From RGIG5612 sp045600845 (GTDB lineage Bacteria > Bacillota > Clostridia > Lachnospirales > Lachnospiraceae), in NCBI GenBank assembly GCA_045600845.1, contig JAZRYR010000027.1:1-55103 (forward strand): 55,103 nucleotides of DNA. Direction: 5' to 3'. The notes under the pieces were generated by a model, which was not told the DNA's origin, did not search any database, and saw only the letters and a program-made list of their open reading frames with translations. Both the position numbers and the translations under genes were made by a program. The stretch's first letter is position 1, and each line of letters opens with the position of its first letter. This document shows, piece after piece, positions 33,869 to 40,904 of this stretch.

Positions 33869-34312
33869 ATGAAGCTTGAAAACTTTTTGAAAAATATCGT
33901 AAAAAAGGTGTCATTGGATAACCTGCATCCAATCGGAGAGGTTTATATAACAACAGACAGCTCATTCGACCCAAACAAAAAGTGGGGGGGGTCGTGGGAA
34001 CAACTGACCCAGGATGCGTATCTTAAGATTGTAACAAGCAATGCTGGAACTACAGGAGGCAATGCGGATCACAAGATAACGACAGAACAGATGCCGAGCC
34101 ATTATCATGGAGAGGATCAGCGTTTCAGCTGGAACAGTTCGAATAAAAACACAATCGCAGGAGGCGCTACTTCAGACTGGGGTTATCTTCACGTTGATGA
34201 TCCAACGGTAACGAGTGGAGGATATAGATTCATCAATACAAATAATGCCGGTGGAGGGAAGGCTTATTATCCTGGATATTACGGCATCTATGCATGGAAT
34301 CGGGTATCGTAA
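33869..34312 (+). CDS. tail fibre / baseplate protein, first of three
   Basis: 147 residues. An N-terminal MKLENFLKN anchor is followed by IGEVYITTDSSFDPNKKWGGSWEQL and MPSHYH, as in collar-type receptor-binding tips. AGGAGG precedes the ATG at 33869. Codons for W-G-G lie on eight consecutive G residues (33984-33991), where a one-base slip would truncate the protein. Confidence 0.75.
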   Translation: MKLENFLKNIVKKVSLDNLHPIGEVYITTDSSFDPNKKWGGSWEQLTQDAYLKIVTSNAGTTGGNADHKITTEQMPSHYHGEDQRFSWNSSNKNTIAGGATSDWGYLHVDDPTVTSGGYRFINTNNAGGGKAYYPGYYGIYAWNRVS

Positions 34313-34323
34313 AAAGGAGAAAT

Positions 34324-34743
34324 ATGAAGCTAATCAATTTTTTTAAGAACATAAACAAAGAAATCAAAAGACTTTCTGTGTGGATCGGGACGATTGATAA
34401 CCGGACGAATGTGACAGAAGGTGACGCACTGAATTACGGGCATTGGATTAAATTCTTCGGAATTGGGATTGTTTGGGGGATTACAAACGCGCTCTCACCG
34501 AATACGTCGACCGAAATTGCTCTTCCGATAACGTTTGAACAGTTATCCGCGCAGATCACGCCGTACTACGGAAGTAATTCTGGACAGGCGAATGCACATA
34601 TCGTCGGTATTTCTGGAAACTCCGTGACAGTCGGAAGAAGCGGGACTTCCAGCAATGCTCAATACAATATACTGGTCGTAGGCAAAGTGGGGGGGGTAGT
34701 CAATAACTACCTCAAGGCAAAGCTCCTTAGGTGTTTTGCATGA
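34324..34743 (+). CDS. tail fibre protein, second of three
   Basis: 139 residues with an MKLINFFKN anchor and a C-terminal fibre domain (GIVWGITNALSPNTSTEIALPI…GISGNSVTVGRSGTSSN). A G8 tract (34689-34696) lies 16 codons before the stop: with seven G the frame ends at once after VGKVGG, with eight it runs on to overlap the next gene. AAAGGAG precedes the ATG. Confidence 0.7.
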   Translation: MKLINFFKNINKEIKRLSVWIGTIDNRTNVTEGDALNYGHWIKFFGIGIVWGITNALSPNTSTEIALPITFEQLSAQITPYYGSNSGQANAHIVGISGNSVTVGRSGTSSNAQYNILVVGKVGGVVNNYLKAKLLRCFA

Positions 34744-35141
34744 AGTTACTTAGCCTTCTGAAAAATTTTATTCTTAGTCTTACGAAAATAGATGAAAAAA
34801 TAGAGTTATTAAACGAAAAGTTAAATTGGAAGTATTTAGGAGAAGTTGACGGCGAAACGCAAATTGATTTATCTGGTATATGGGATGAATCAGAAGAATT
34901 TCTATTAGTAGTTTCGAATAGTGCTGTTGCTAATAGTTACGATTATTTTTACATACCAAAGATAACGCTGTCAAAAACAGGTGCATTTCAGTTGAGGAAT
35001 GGATTCGCGTATCAGCTATCAGGTGCAGATTTCAAAATGATAGCGGTCTGGCAGAATGGAATGAAATTTTACTGTCAAATGTACGGAAACATTAACAATC
35101 GATATACCTCAACGGCAAAAATGAAAGTCTATTATAGGTAA
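34740..35141 (+). CDS. tail fibre protein, third of three
   Basis: 133 residues. The anchor MKLLSLLKN resembles those of the two preceding genes; a short coiled coil follows (LTKIDEKIELLNEKLN), then a β-rich domain. The three genes look like modular tips sharing an attachment segment. ATG 34740 overlaps the previous stop by four bases. Confidence 0.65.
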   Translation: MKLLSLLKNFILSLTKIDEKIELLNEKLNWKYLGEVDGETQIDLSGIWDESEEFLLVVSNSAVANSYDYFYIPKITLSKTGAFQLRNGFAYQLSGADFKMIAVWQNGMKFYCQMYGNINNRYTSTAKMKVYYR

Positions 35142-35151
35142 AGGAGGGAAA

Positions 35152-35241
35152 ATGAAAGGAAGAATCGGTAAATTATTATCAATCAAGCCCATAATAACCA
35201 TTCTATCCGTATCGGGTTACACGAGGGAGGATGAAGAATGA
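35152..35241 (+). CDS. 29-residue phage peptide, probably shortened
   Basis: An excellent AAAGGAGG precedes an ATG opening MKGRIGKLLSIKPIITILSV, then a charged end. The start resembles short membrane proteins near the lysis genes of Firmicutes phages, but the second hydrophobic half is missing. It may be a truncation or a leader coupling translation of the next gene, whose start overlaps its stop. Confidence 0.45.
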   Translation: MKGRIGKLLSIKPIITILSVSGYTREDEE

Positions 35242-35546
35242 ACATATTAAGCACCGTATCATTGATTCTTGGAATAATATTATCACTTGTCTCCATAATT
35301 ACATTGATTGTCAATGCGATAAAGAACAAGCACAGTAATAACAAGGCTCTTGCGGAAGGAATGAAAGCAATTCTGAGGAATTCAATCGAGAAAATCTATT
35401 ATGCAAATCTTGAGAACAAGACTTTAAGGGAGTATGAGAGGAAAAATCTCGATTCTCTATATGCAGCATATCACGATGGACTGAAAGGTAATTCCTTCGC
35501 CAGCGACATATATGAAGAAATGAGGACTTGGGAGGTAACAAGATGA
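35238..35546 (+). CDS. membrane-anchored phage protein near lysis genes
   Basis: 102 residues with an N-terminal transmembrane helix (about 4-26) and a cytoplasmic helical domain ending AAYHDGLKGNSFASDIYEEM. It resembles proteins found beside holins in Clostridia phages; a role in lysis is inferred. Confidence 0.6.
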   Translation: MNILSTVSLILGIILSLVSIITLIVNAIKNKHSNNKALAEGMKAILRNSIEKIYYANLENKTLREYERKNLDSLYAAYHDGLKGNSFASDIYEEMRTWEVTR

Positions 35547-35701
35547 CACGAGTTACTTATGTGGACGGACAGACTGTAATCCACGCAGAAAACCTGAATG
35601 ATATTCAGGATGAAATTATAAGCATTGAAGAAAATACCTACACAAAATCAGAAATTGACGAGAAGATAGGCAACATCGAAAGTGCATTGGGGGCGATATA
35701 G
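35543..35701 (+). CDS. short fibre-associated protein
   Basis: 52 residues: VTYVDGQTVIHAENLNDIQDEI, then TYTKSEIDEKIGNIE. These two motifs are common at N-termini of phage fibre and spike proteins, here on their own. ATGA-coupled upstream and adjacent to the next gene with no gap. Confidence 0.6.
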   Translation: MTRVTYVDGQTVIHAENLNDIQDEIISIEENTYTKSEIDEKIGNIESALGAI

Positions 35702-36295
35702 ATGTCAATAGAAACACAAATACAAAGACTGCAACAGGCAAAGTCATCACTTAGAACTGCAATCCAGAACAAGGGGGTCACTGTTCCTACAAATGCGAAG
35801 ATTGATACTTATGATGACTATGTAGCACAGATAAGCAGCATTTCCGTTGAATCGAAGAGCATTACTTCCAACGGCACATACACCGCTCCGAGCGGTAAAG
35901 CATACAGTCCTGTTATTGTTAATGTTCCAAGCGGAGGCGGAAAAGCAAAGCAAGTAAACTCAACAATCAAAAAAATCACGAATAGCACTTCTTATATAAC
36001 TTGCGACTGTTCGATTACAGTCGAAAAAACAGGCACTTATAAATGTACTTGGGTGAATTGGGCGTATGCTGCCGGTTCATCGTCAACCTATGCAACACAG
36101 TTATATGTAGCCGGCTCAGCAAAAGGTAGTGTTCATAGCAGCCCTGTGTACAGCAATGCGACTGGCTCAAACTTCGTCTGTGTTGAGAACAATATTGCCT
36201 TAACAGCAGGACAAGTGGTTGATGTCAGAGCCAGGACAAGAAGTGGTTCGAGTTATTACACAACAGCAGGATTTCTTGTAATAGAGGAAGTATAG
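35702..36295 (+). CDS. tail fibre / structural protein
   Basis: 197 residues. An N-terminal coiled coil (ETQIQRLQQAKSSLRTAIQNKGV) is followed by a SKSITSNGTYTAPSGKAYSP repeat-type motif and a Ser/Thr-rich β domain. It may form an accessory fibre. The gene starts on the base after the previous stop. Confidence 0.7.
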   Translation: MSIETQIQRLQQAKSSLRTAIQNKGVTVPTNAKIDTYDDYVAQISSISVESKSITSNGTYTAPSGKAYSPVIVNVPSGGGKAKQVNSTIKKITNSTSYITCDCSITVEKTGTYKCTWVNWAYAAGSSSTYATQLYVAGSAKGSVHSSPVYSNATGSNFVCVENNIALTAGQVVDVRARTRSGSSYYTTAGFLVIEEV

Positions 36296-36326
36296 ATGCG
36301 TATTATAGAGATCATAGGAGGTAAAA

Positions 36327-36542
36327 ATGAAAATTCCAAACAAAATTTATGACATCATCAAATATTGTGTATGCATTGCGCTGCCAGCTATTCAGGCGGC
36401 GCTTTTAAGTTTAACTAAAATTTTTGGCTGGCCGTGGGGAGGGACAGCAACAGAATGCATCGTAGTTGTGCAGACATTAGTTGCAGCACTCTTCTGCATC
36501 AGCTTGGCAGGATATCAAGGAAAAAATAAGGAGGATAAATAA
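36327..36542 (+). CDS. phage holin
   Basis: 71 residues with two transmembrane segments (about 12-30 and 42-61) and a charged tail (GKNKEDK). The class agrees with small two-span holins. AGGAGG precedes the ATG. It makes membrane holes that release the endolysin encoded just downstream. Confidence 0.85.
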   Translation: MKIPNKIYDIIKYCVCIALPAIQAALLSLTKIFGWPWGGTATECIVVVQTLVAALFCISLAGYQGKNKEDK

Positions 36543-36543
36543 T

Positions 36544-37521
36544 ATGGCTTATATGAGAAAAGCAAGCGAAGTGTGTGATATTGCAATAAAAGCAGCAGAA
36601 GGATACTTCGGTCCTACTATGTACAGAGGCGGTTCGGATGACGGCGGTTATCGATCCAATGTGGGAGAATGGTGGAACGGATGCTGGCATTGGGATTGTT
36701 TAGGCTTCGTACATACTGTGGTAAACGGCTTCGTTGGAAATAGGAATCTGCTAGGTGGTGGCGCCGTAATGGATGATTTCGTTAACATGTCGAGCGAGTA
36801 TACCACTTTAACAAAGTATTGTTCCAAACGAGGACGATTTCCAGTATCCGGATTATTACCAGGCTCTTTATTAGAAATGCACGATGTAGACGGACATGTT
36901 GCTTTCTATGTAGGAGATCACGGATATTACAACACCTGCGAATGCACAGGAGGCGGTGTCCGCAAAAGTTGGACAGACCTTTCCACAGGAAATTGCTACA
37001 ATTCGAGTTCAGGAGGATTCCGTCAGACGTTTGAGAATTGGGGAGAGTTTGACAGAGTAGATTATGACGGCGCCGGCCCGGAGCCAGTACCAACCGGCAC
37101 AGTATTCACCTATCAGGTATGGGATGACATCAACCGAGGATGGCTGCCAAACGTTCAGAACGATTCTGACTATGCGGGAATCTTCGGATCCGATATAGAT
37201 AATATTTATATCGATTGCTCCGAAGGAGATGTCGAATATTGCGTCCATACTTGGGAAGGGGATGAATATGAACACTATCCGAATGGAGGACAGTGGCTGC
37301 CGTGGGTGAAGAACCGGGAGGATTTTGCCGGAGATAATATCCCGATTGACGGCATTGCCATCCGATCAGATAAGCCGTGTTTATATCAGGTTCATCTACG
37401 GAAAACCGGTGGATGGCTGGAGACGGTGTGCAGTGAGAATTGCAATCTGGAAGACCATGAATATGGTTTCGCAGGTATCATCGGTCAGCCGATTGATGCG
37501 ATCATCATAAGACCGTTTTAA
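36544..37521 (+). CDS. endolysin: NlpC/P60-like endopeptidase with wall-binding repeats
   Basis: 325 residues. The N-terminal amidase/endopeptidase has the Cys in WHWDCLGFVHT and His in DVDGHVAFYVGDHG. The C-terminal half contains two repeats with GWLPNVQND…DYAGIFG and GWLETVCSE…YGFAGIIGQPIDAI, a wall-binding type seen in Clostridia lysins. No signal peptide, so it needs the holin. ATG 36544 follows AAGGAGG; the longer frame from 36481 overlaps the holin and is rejected. Confidence 0.9.
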   Translation: MAYMRKASEVCDIAIKAAEGYFGPTMYRGGSDDGGYRSNVGEWWNGCWHWDCLGFVHTVVNGFVGNRNLLGGGAVMDDFVNMSSEYTTLTKYCSKRGRFPVSGLLPGSLLEMHDVDGHVAFYVGDHGYYNTCECTGGGVRKSWTDLSTGNCYNSSSGGFRQTFENWGEFDRVDYDGAGPEPVPTGTVFTYQVWDDINRGWLPNVQNDSDYAGIFGSDIDNIYIDCSEGDVEYCVHTWEGDEYEHYPNGGQWLPWVKNREDFAGDNIPIDGIAIRSDKPCLYQVHLRKTGGWLETVCSENCNLEDHEYGFAGIIGQPIDAIIIRPF

Positions 37522-37528
37522 GAAGAAA

Positions 37529-37568
37529 AAGCCTTCAGACAATTAACGTCTGGAGGCTTATTTTTTTT
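37529..37568 (+). terminator. intrinsic terminator after the lysis genes
   Basis: AAGCCTTCAGAC (37529-37540) pairs with GTCTGGAGGCTT (37548-37559) with one G·T pair, followed by eight T residues. It ends the late operon. Confidence 0.88.
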
Positions 37569-37603
37569 GTGCATTTTTTGTGCATTTGTGCACAAATTGT
37601 GCA
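37564..37603 (+). promoter_or_regulatory. cluster of integrase arm-type sites, right end
   Basis: Four TTGTGCA copies in 40 bases: TTTTTGTGCA twice (37564-37573, 37575-37584), the palindrome TTTGTGCACAAA (37585-37596), and ATTGTGCA. The 10-mer also occurs at the left end. Likely integrase or excisionase binding sites. Confidence 0.5.
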
Positions 37604-37671
37604 TTCATTTTGATAGGATTTCTACTTATTTTCAGTCATTTTTATCTACGAAAATTAAAAGATGAAAATGA

Positions 37672-37708
37672 AAAAAGCCTTGAAAAATCAACGTTTTCAA
37701 GGCTTTTT
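37672..37708. terminator. phage-borne terminator for the rebuilt tRNA gene
   Basis: A 15-bp perfect stem (37672-37686 with 37694-37708; core GCCTTGAAAA/TTTTCAAGGC) with T-tracts on both strands. On the minus strand it lies directly after the tRNA 3' end, replacing the terminator now stranded at 6501-6535. Confidence 0.85.
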
Positions 37709-37712
37709 GTAC

Positions 37713-37757
37713 TCCTGCACCTTCAGGGGCTCGAACCCTGGACACCCTGATTAAGAG
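37713..37757 (-). repeat. right prophage attachment repeat
   Basis: Identical to 6535-6579 over 45 bases. It supplies the tRNA-Lys sequence from the anticodon loop to the 3' end, so the tRNA stays intact after integration. Confidence 0.93.
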
Positions 37758-37788
37758 TCAGGTGCTCTACCAACTGAGCTAAAGGTGC
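37716..37788 (-). tRNA. tRNA-Lys (CTT)
   Basis: A 73-base cloverleaf on the minus strand: acceptor GCACCTT/AAGGTGC, D arm GCTC…GAGC, anticodon stem CCTGA/TCAGG with loop CTCTTAA (anticodon CTT), T arm CAGGG/CCCTG with TTCGAGC. The discriminator is A and CCA is not encoded. It is the prophage integration site; its 3' half comes from the phage. Confidence 0.97.
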
Positions 37789-37816
37789 ATTCACGTTACT
37801 TTATGACGCAAAGGGA

Positions 37817-37845
37817 ATTATATGATAAAACCAGAAAAAAAGCAA
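37817..37845 (-). promoter_or_regulatory. tRNA-Lys promoter
   Basis: On the minus strand, TTGCTT (37840-37845), a 17-base spacer and a perfect TATAAT (37817-37822), about 20 bases before the tRNA 5' end. Confidence 0.8.
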
Positions 37846-37953
37846 CCTATAATCACGATAAATTTTAGAAAAGCTACGGTTTTTTTACTTGACCTTACTT
37901 AAATAATATTAAATAATTATCAACATAAAATATTGAACAGACGGAGAAAAACA

Positions 37954-38730
37954 ATGCGTATCGTTATTAAAATCGGAACCAGCACATTAACTCATAAGAC
38001 CGGAAATTTAAATATCCGTCTGGTGGAGAAATTGTGTGAAGTGATCAGCGACATTAAAAATGCGGGAAACGAAATCATTTTAGTTTCTTCCGGCGCTATC
38101 GCCATGGGTGTTGGAAAACTTGGCTTAAGTGCAAAACCAGACGATATCCCTTCCAAGCAGGCGGTGGCAGCAGTCGGACAATGTGAGCTGATGTATGTTT
38201 ATGATAAGCTGTTCAACCAGTACCATCATACGGTTGCCCAGATTTTGATTACGGATGCAGATGTAGAAAATGAGCAGCATCATCAGAATTTCTCCAATAC
38301 ACTTCAGCGCTTGTTAGAGTATGGCGCTCTTCCGATCATCAACGAAAACGACACCATCGCTACCGACGAAATTGTTATCGGTGACAACGATACCTTGGCA
38401 GCGATTGTTTCCAAGACGGTTAATGCGGATCTTTTGATTCTGCTTTCCGATATCGATGGACTTTATACCGCAGACCCGAGAGCCTGCAAGGACGCAGAGC
38501 TGATTTCCGTAGTTGAAGAAATCAATGATGACATCCGAAAGCTGGCCAGCGGAAAGGGAACGGCCTTCGGAACAGGTGGGATGGTAACGAAATTAAATGC
38601 TGCGGAAATCTGTAGTAATGCCGGCTGTGATATGATTATTGCAAATGGTGCCGTCCCGGAAAATTTATATGATATTTTAGATGGCAAAAATGTGGGAACC
38701 CGTTTCCTGGCAAAAGAGAAATCTTGCTGA
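37954..38730 (+). CDS. proB: glutamate 5-kinase
   Basis: 258 residues. It phosphorylates glutamate to γ-glutamyl phosphate, the first step of proline synthesis. Amino-acid kinase motifs are VIKIGTSTLT, LVSSGAIAMGVGKLGL, NENDTIATDE, GDNDTLAAIVS and KGTAFGTGGMVTKL. The C-terminal PUA domain of longer homologues is absent. ATG 37954 follows GGAG; the upstream frame from 37933 lacks support. First gene of proBAC, with TTGACC…AATAAT-like promoter elements near 37890. Confidence 0.95.
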   Translation: MRIVIKIGTSTLTHKTGNLNIRLVEKLCEVISDIKNAGNEIILVSSGAIAMGVGKLGLSAKPDDIPSKQAVAAVGQCELMYVYDKLFNQYHHTVAQILITDADVENEQHHQNFSNTLQRLLEYGALPIINENDTIATDEIVIGDNDTLAAIVSKTVNADLLILLSDIDGLYTADPRACKDAELISVVEEINDDIRKLASGKGTAFGTGGMVTKLNAAEICSNAGCDMIIANGAVPENLYDILDGKNVGTRFLAKEKSC

Positions 38731-38793
38731 AGTAGAAACTGGCATTGAATGAAAGGCAGTGTACACCGCTGCTACCGGCCAGAAAGGAGGAAC

Positions 38794-40050
38794 ATGGATA
38801 CAAGAGAAATGTTGATTGCTGCAAAGAAGGCATCCAGACAGATGGGTATGCTGACCACAGAACAGAAAAATCTGGCTCTGACAAAAATGGCAGATGCTTT
38901 GATTGCCAACATAGATAAAATCATTGCAGCCAATGATGAGGACATGGCAGCAGCAAAGGGTGTGATTTCCGATGTGATGCTGGATCGTCTGATGATTAAC
39001 GAAGAACGGATTCAGTCCATGGCTTCCGGAATCCGCGATGTTGTAAATCTTCCAGATCCGGTCGGCAGAATTCTGGACGAAAATGAGCCGAAGCCAGGCT
39101 TGAAAGTAAAGAAGGTTTCTGTACCGATAGGTGTCATTGCCATTATTTATGAGAGCCGTCCGAACGTAACTGCGGATGCGGCTGCCCTTACCTTAAAGAG
39201 CGGAAACGCCTGTGTTTTGAGAGGGGGAAAAGAAGCTTACCGAACTGCACGCGCAATTGCCGATGTATTAAGAGAAGGCGTTGCGGAAGCGGGTATCGAT
39301 AAAGACGCCATTAATCTGGTAGATGATACCAGCAGGGAAAGTGCCAACCTGCTGATGACCAGCCCGGAATATGTAGACCTCTTAATTCCAAGAGGTGGCG
39401 CAGGACTGATTAATGCATGTGTGAAAAACGCTACCGTTCCATGTATTGCTACGGGCACAGGAATCTGTCATGTTTATGTAGAAAAATCCGCGGACCTTTC
39501 AAAGGCTGTAAAAATCGTAGAGAATGCAAAAACCAGCCGTCCGAGTGTATGTAACGCGGAGGAAGTTCTTTTAGTAGATAAGTCTATCGCCGGCGAATTT
39601 CTGCCGATGATGAAGGAAATTTTAGTCGATAAGAGAATTGCCAATGGTCAGCAGCCGGTAGAACTGCGACTGGATGAAGGGGCAGCGGCGATTATCGAAG
39701 GAACCCCTGCAGGAGAGCAGGATTTTGATACGGAATTCTTAGATTACATTCTGGCTGTAAAATGTGTAGATGGAATCGAAGAGGCCATTGATCATGTACA
39801 GGTCCATTCTACCGGTCATAGTGATGCAATTATCACCGAAGACGATGGGGCAGCAGGACGCTTTACAGCGATGATTGACAGCGCAGCAGTTTATGTAAAT
39901 GCTTCTACCCGTTTTACCGATGGTGGCGAATTTGGATTGGGTTGCGAAATTGGAATATCCACCCAGAAGCTTCATGCAAGAGGACCGATGGGCTTATGTG
40001 AAATGAATACTCACAAATATATCGTAACCGGAAATGGAAATATACGATAA
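38794..40050 (+). CDS. proA: glutamate-5-semialdehyde dehydrogenase (γ-glutamyl phosphate reductase)
   Basis: 418 residues, of usual length. It reduces γ-glutamyl phosphate to glutamate semialdehyde with NADPH. The aldehyde dehydrogenase catalytic Cys is in SRPSVCNAEE, preceded by GTGICHVYVE. IYESRPNVTADAAAL and GGAGLINACV are family blocks. AAAGGAGG precedes ATG 38794; the longer frame from 38749 is rejected. It lies 63 bases after proB. Confidence 0.96.
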   Translation: MDTREMLIAAKKASRQMGMLTTEQKNLALTKMADALIANIDKIIAANDEDMAAAKGVISDVMLDRLMINEERIQSMASGIRDVVNLPDPVGRILDENEPKPGLKVKKVSVPIGVIAIIYESRPNVTADAAALTLKSGNACVLRGGKEAYRTARAIADVLREGVAEAGIDKDAINLVDDTSRESANLLMTSPEYVDLLIPRGGAGLINACVKNATVPCIATGTGICHVYVEKSADLSKAVKIVENAKTSRPSVCNAEEVLLVDKSIAGEFLPMMKEILVDKRIANGQQPVELRLDEGAAAIIEGTPAGEQDFDTEFLDYILAVKCVDGIEEAIDHVQVHSTGHSDAIITEDDGAAGRFTAMIDSAAVYVNASTRFTDGGEFGLGCEIGISTQKLHARGPMGLCEMNTHKYIVTGNGNIR

Positions 40051-40115
40051 ATGTATAACCTGACGTTTGGGAATTCAGAAATCTGCCTATGTGGCAGCAG
40101 AGATAGGAGATAATT

Positions 40116-40904
40116 ATGAAATACGGTTTTATCGGATGTGGAAATATGGGAGGAGCCATTGCAAAAGCTCTTTCTGAGACAACGAAAGATATTCTGCTGG
40201 CCAATCGGACCATGGAAAAGGCGCAGAAGCTGGCAGCAGAGCTGGGAGTTTCTTGCGGAACCAACGAGGAAGTTGTAAAAACCTGTGATGTTGTTTTCCT
40301 GGGTGTAAAACCGCAGATGAGACAGGATGTTATAGAGTCTTTAAAGGATTTGTTTTTAGAGAAAAAATCAGTATTGATTACCATGCTGGCAGGAACCGAA
40401 ATGGCAACCTTGGAGGCACAATTGGGAGTAAAAATACCGATGATCCGCATCATGCCGAACACGCCGGTGGCAGTAGGCAAAGGACTGATTCTTTATTGCA
40501 GAAACGAAGCGGTTTCCGACGAAGTGCTGAACCAGATTATTTCCGACCTTCAGCCGGCTGGATTTTTAGATGAAATCGCAGAGAATTTAATTGATGCAGG
40601 CAGCTCTGTTTCTGGCTGTGGCCCTGCATTTATGTATATGTTTATTAATGCTTTAGCAGATGGTGGCGTGGCTTGTGGCCTGCCGAGAGCAAAGGCTTTA
40701 AAGTACGCAGAGCTGACGATGATTGGTTCCGGCGAATTGGCTTTCCAATCCGACAAACATCCGGAACAGCTTAAGGATGAAGTGTGCTCTCCTGGCGGTA
40801 GCACCATCATGGGCGTAAAGGCTCTGGAGGAAGGCGGTTTTCGCGATGCTGCTATTTCTGCCGTTCTGGCGGCTCATAAGAAGACGAAGGAACTGGGCAA
40901 ATAG
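40116..40904 (+). CDS. proC: pyrroline-5-carboxylate reductase
   Basis: 262 residues. It makes proline from pyrroline-5-carboxylate, completing the pathway begun by ProB and ProA. The Rossmann motif is GFIGCGNMGGAIAKAL, and the dimer-domain signatures are SGCGPAFMYMFI and CSPGGSTIMGVKALEEGG. GATAGGAG precedes the ATG. Its 3' end overlaps the convergent radical SAM gene by 53 bases. Confidence 0.96.
   Translation: MKYGFIGCGNMGGAIAKALSETTKDILLANRTMEKAQKLAAELGVSCGTNEEVVKTCDVVFLGVKPQMRQDVIESLKDLFLEKKSVLITMLAGTEMATLEAQLGVKIPMIRIMPNTPVAVGKGLILYCRNEAVSDEVLNQIISDLQPAGFLDEIAENLIDAGSSVSGCGPAFMYMFINALADGGVACGLPRAKALKYAELTMIGSGELAFQSDKHPEQLKDEVCSPGGSTIMGVKALEEGGFRDAAISAVLAAHKKTKELGK

Larger units (their letters stand above)
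6535..37757. mobile_element. integrated siphovirus-type prophage, about 31.2 kb
   Basis: Bounded by 45-bp direct repeats in a tRNA-Lys gene. The contents follow a temperate phage plan: integrase, immunity and defence genes leftward, then early genes, packaging, head, connector, tail with a tape measure, fibres, holin and endolysin rightward. Every essential structural module is recognisable. The only visible defects are an amber codon in a metallopeptidase gene and a very short peptide gene near the fibres, so it may be inducible. The long tape measure and G/T frameshift indicate a long non-contractile tail. Confidence 0.95.

Noticed and set aside
37561..37603. GTGCA repeats as a CRISPR-like array
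   Set aside because: The units are only 7-10 bases with irregular spacing and no spacers; integrase arm sites fit better.
37790..37953. Riboswitch or T-box upstream of proB
   Set aside because: No T-box sequence, specifier stem or terminator/antiterminator pair is visible in this short leader.
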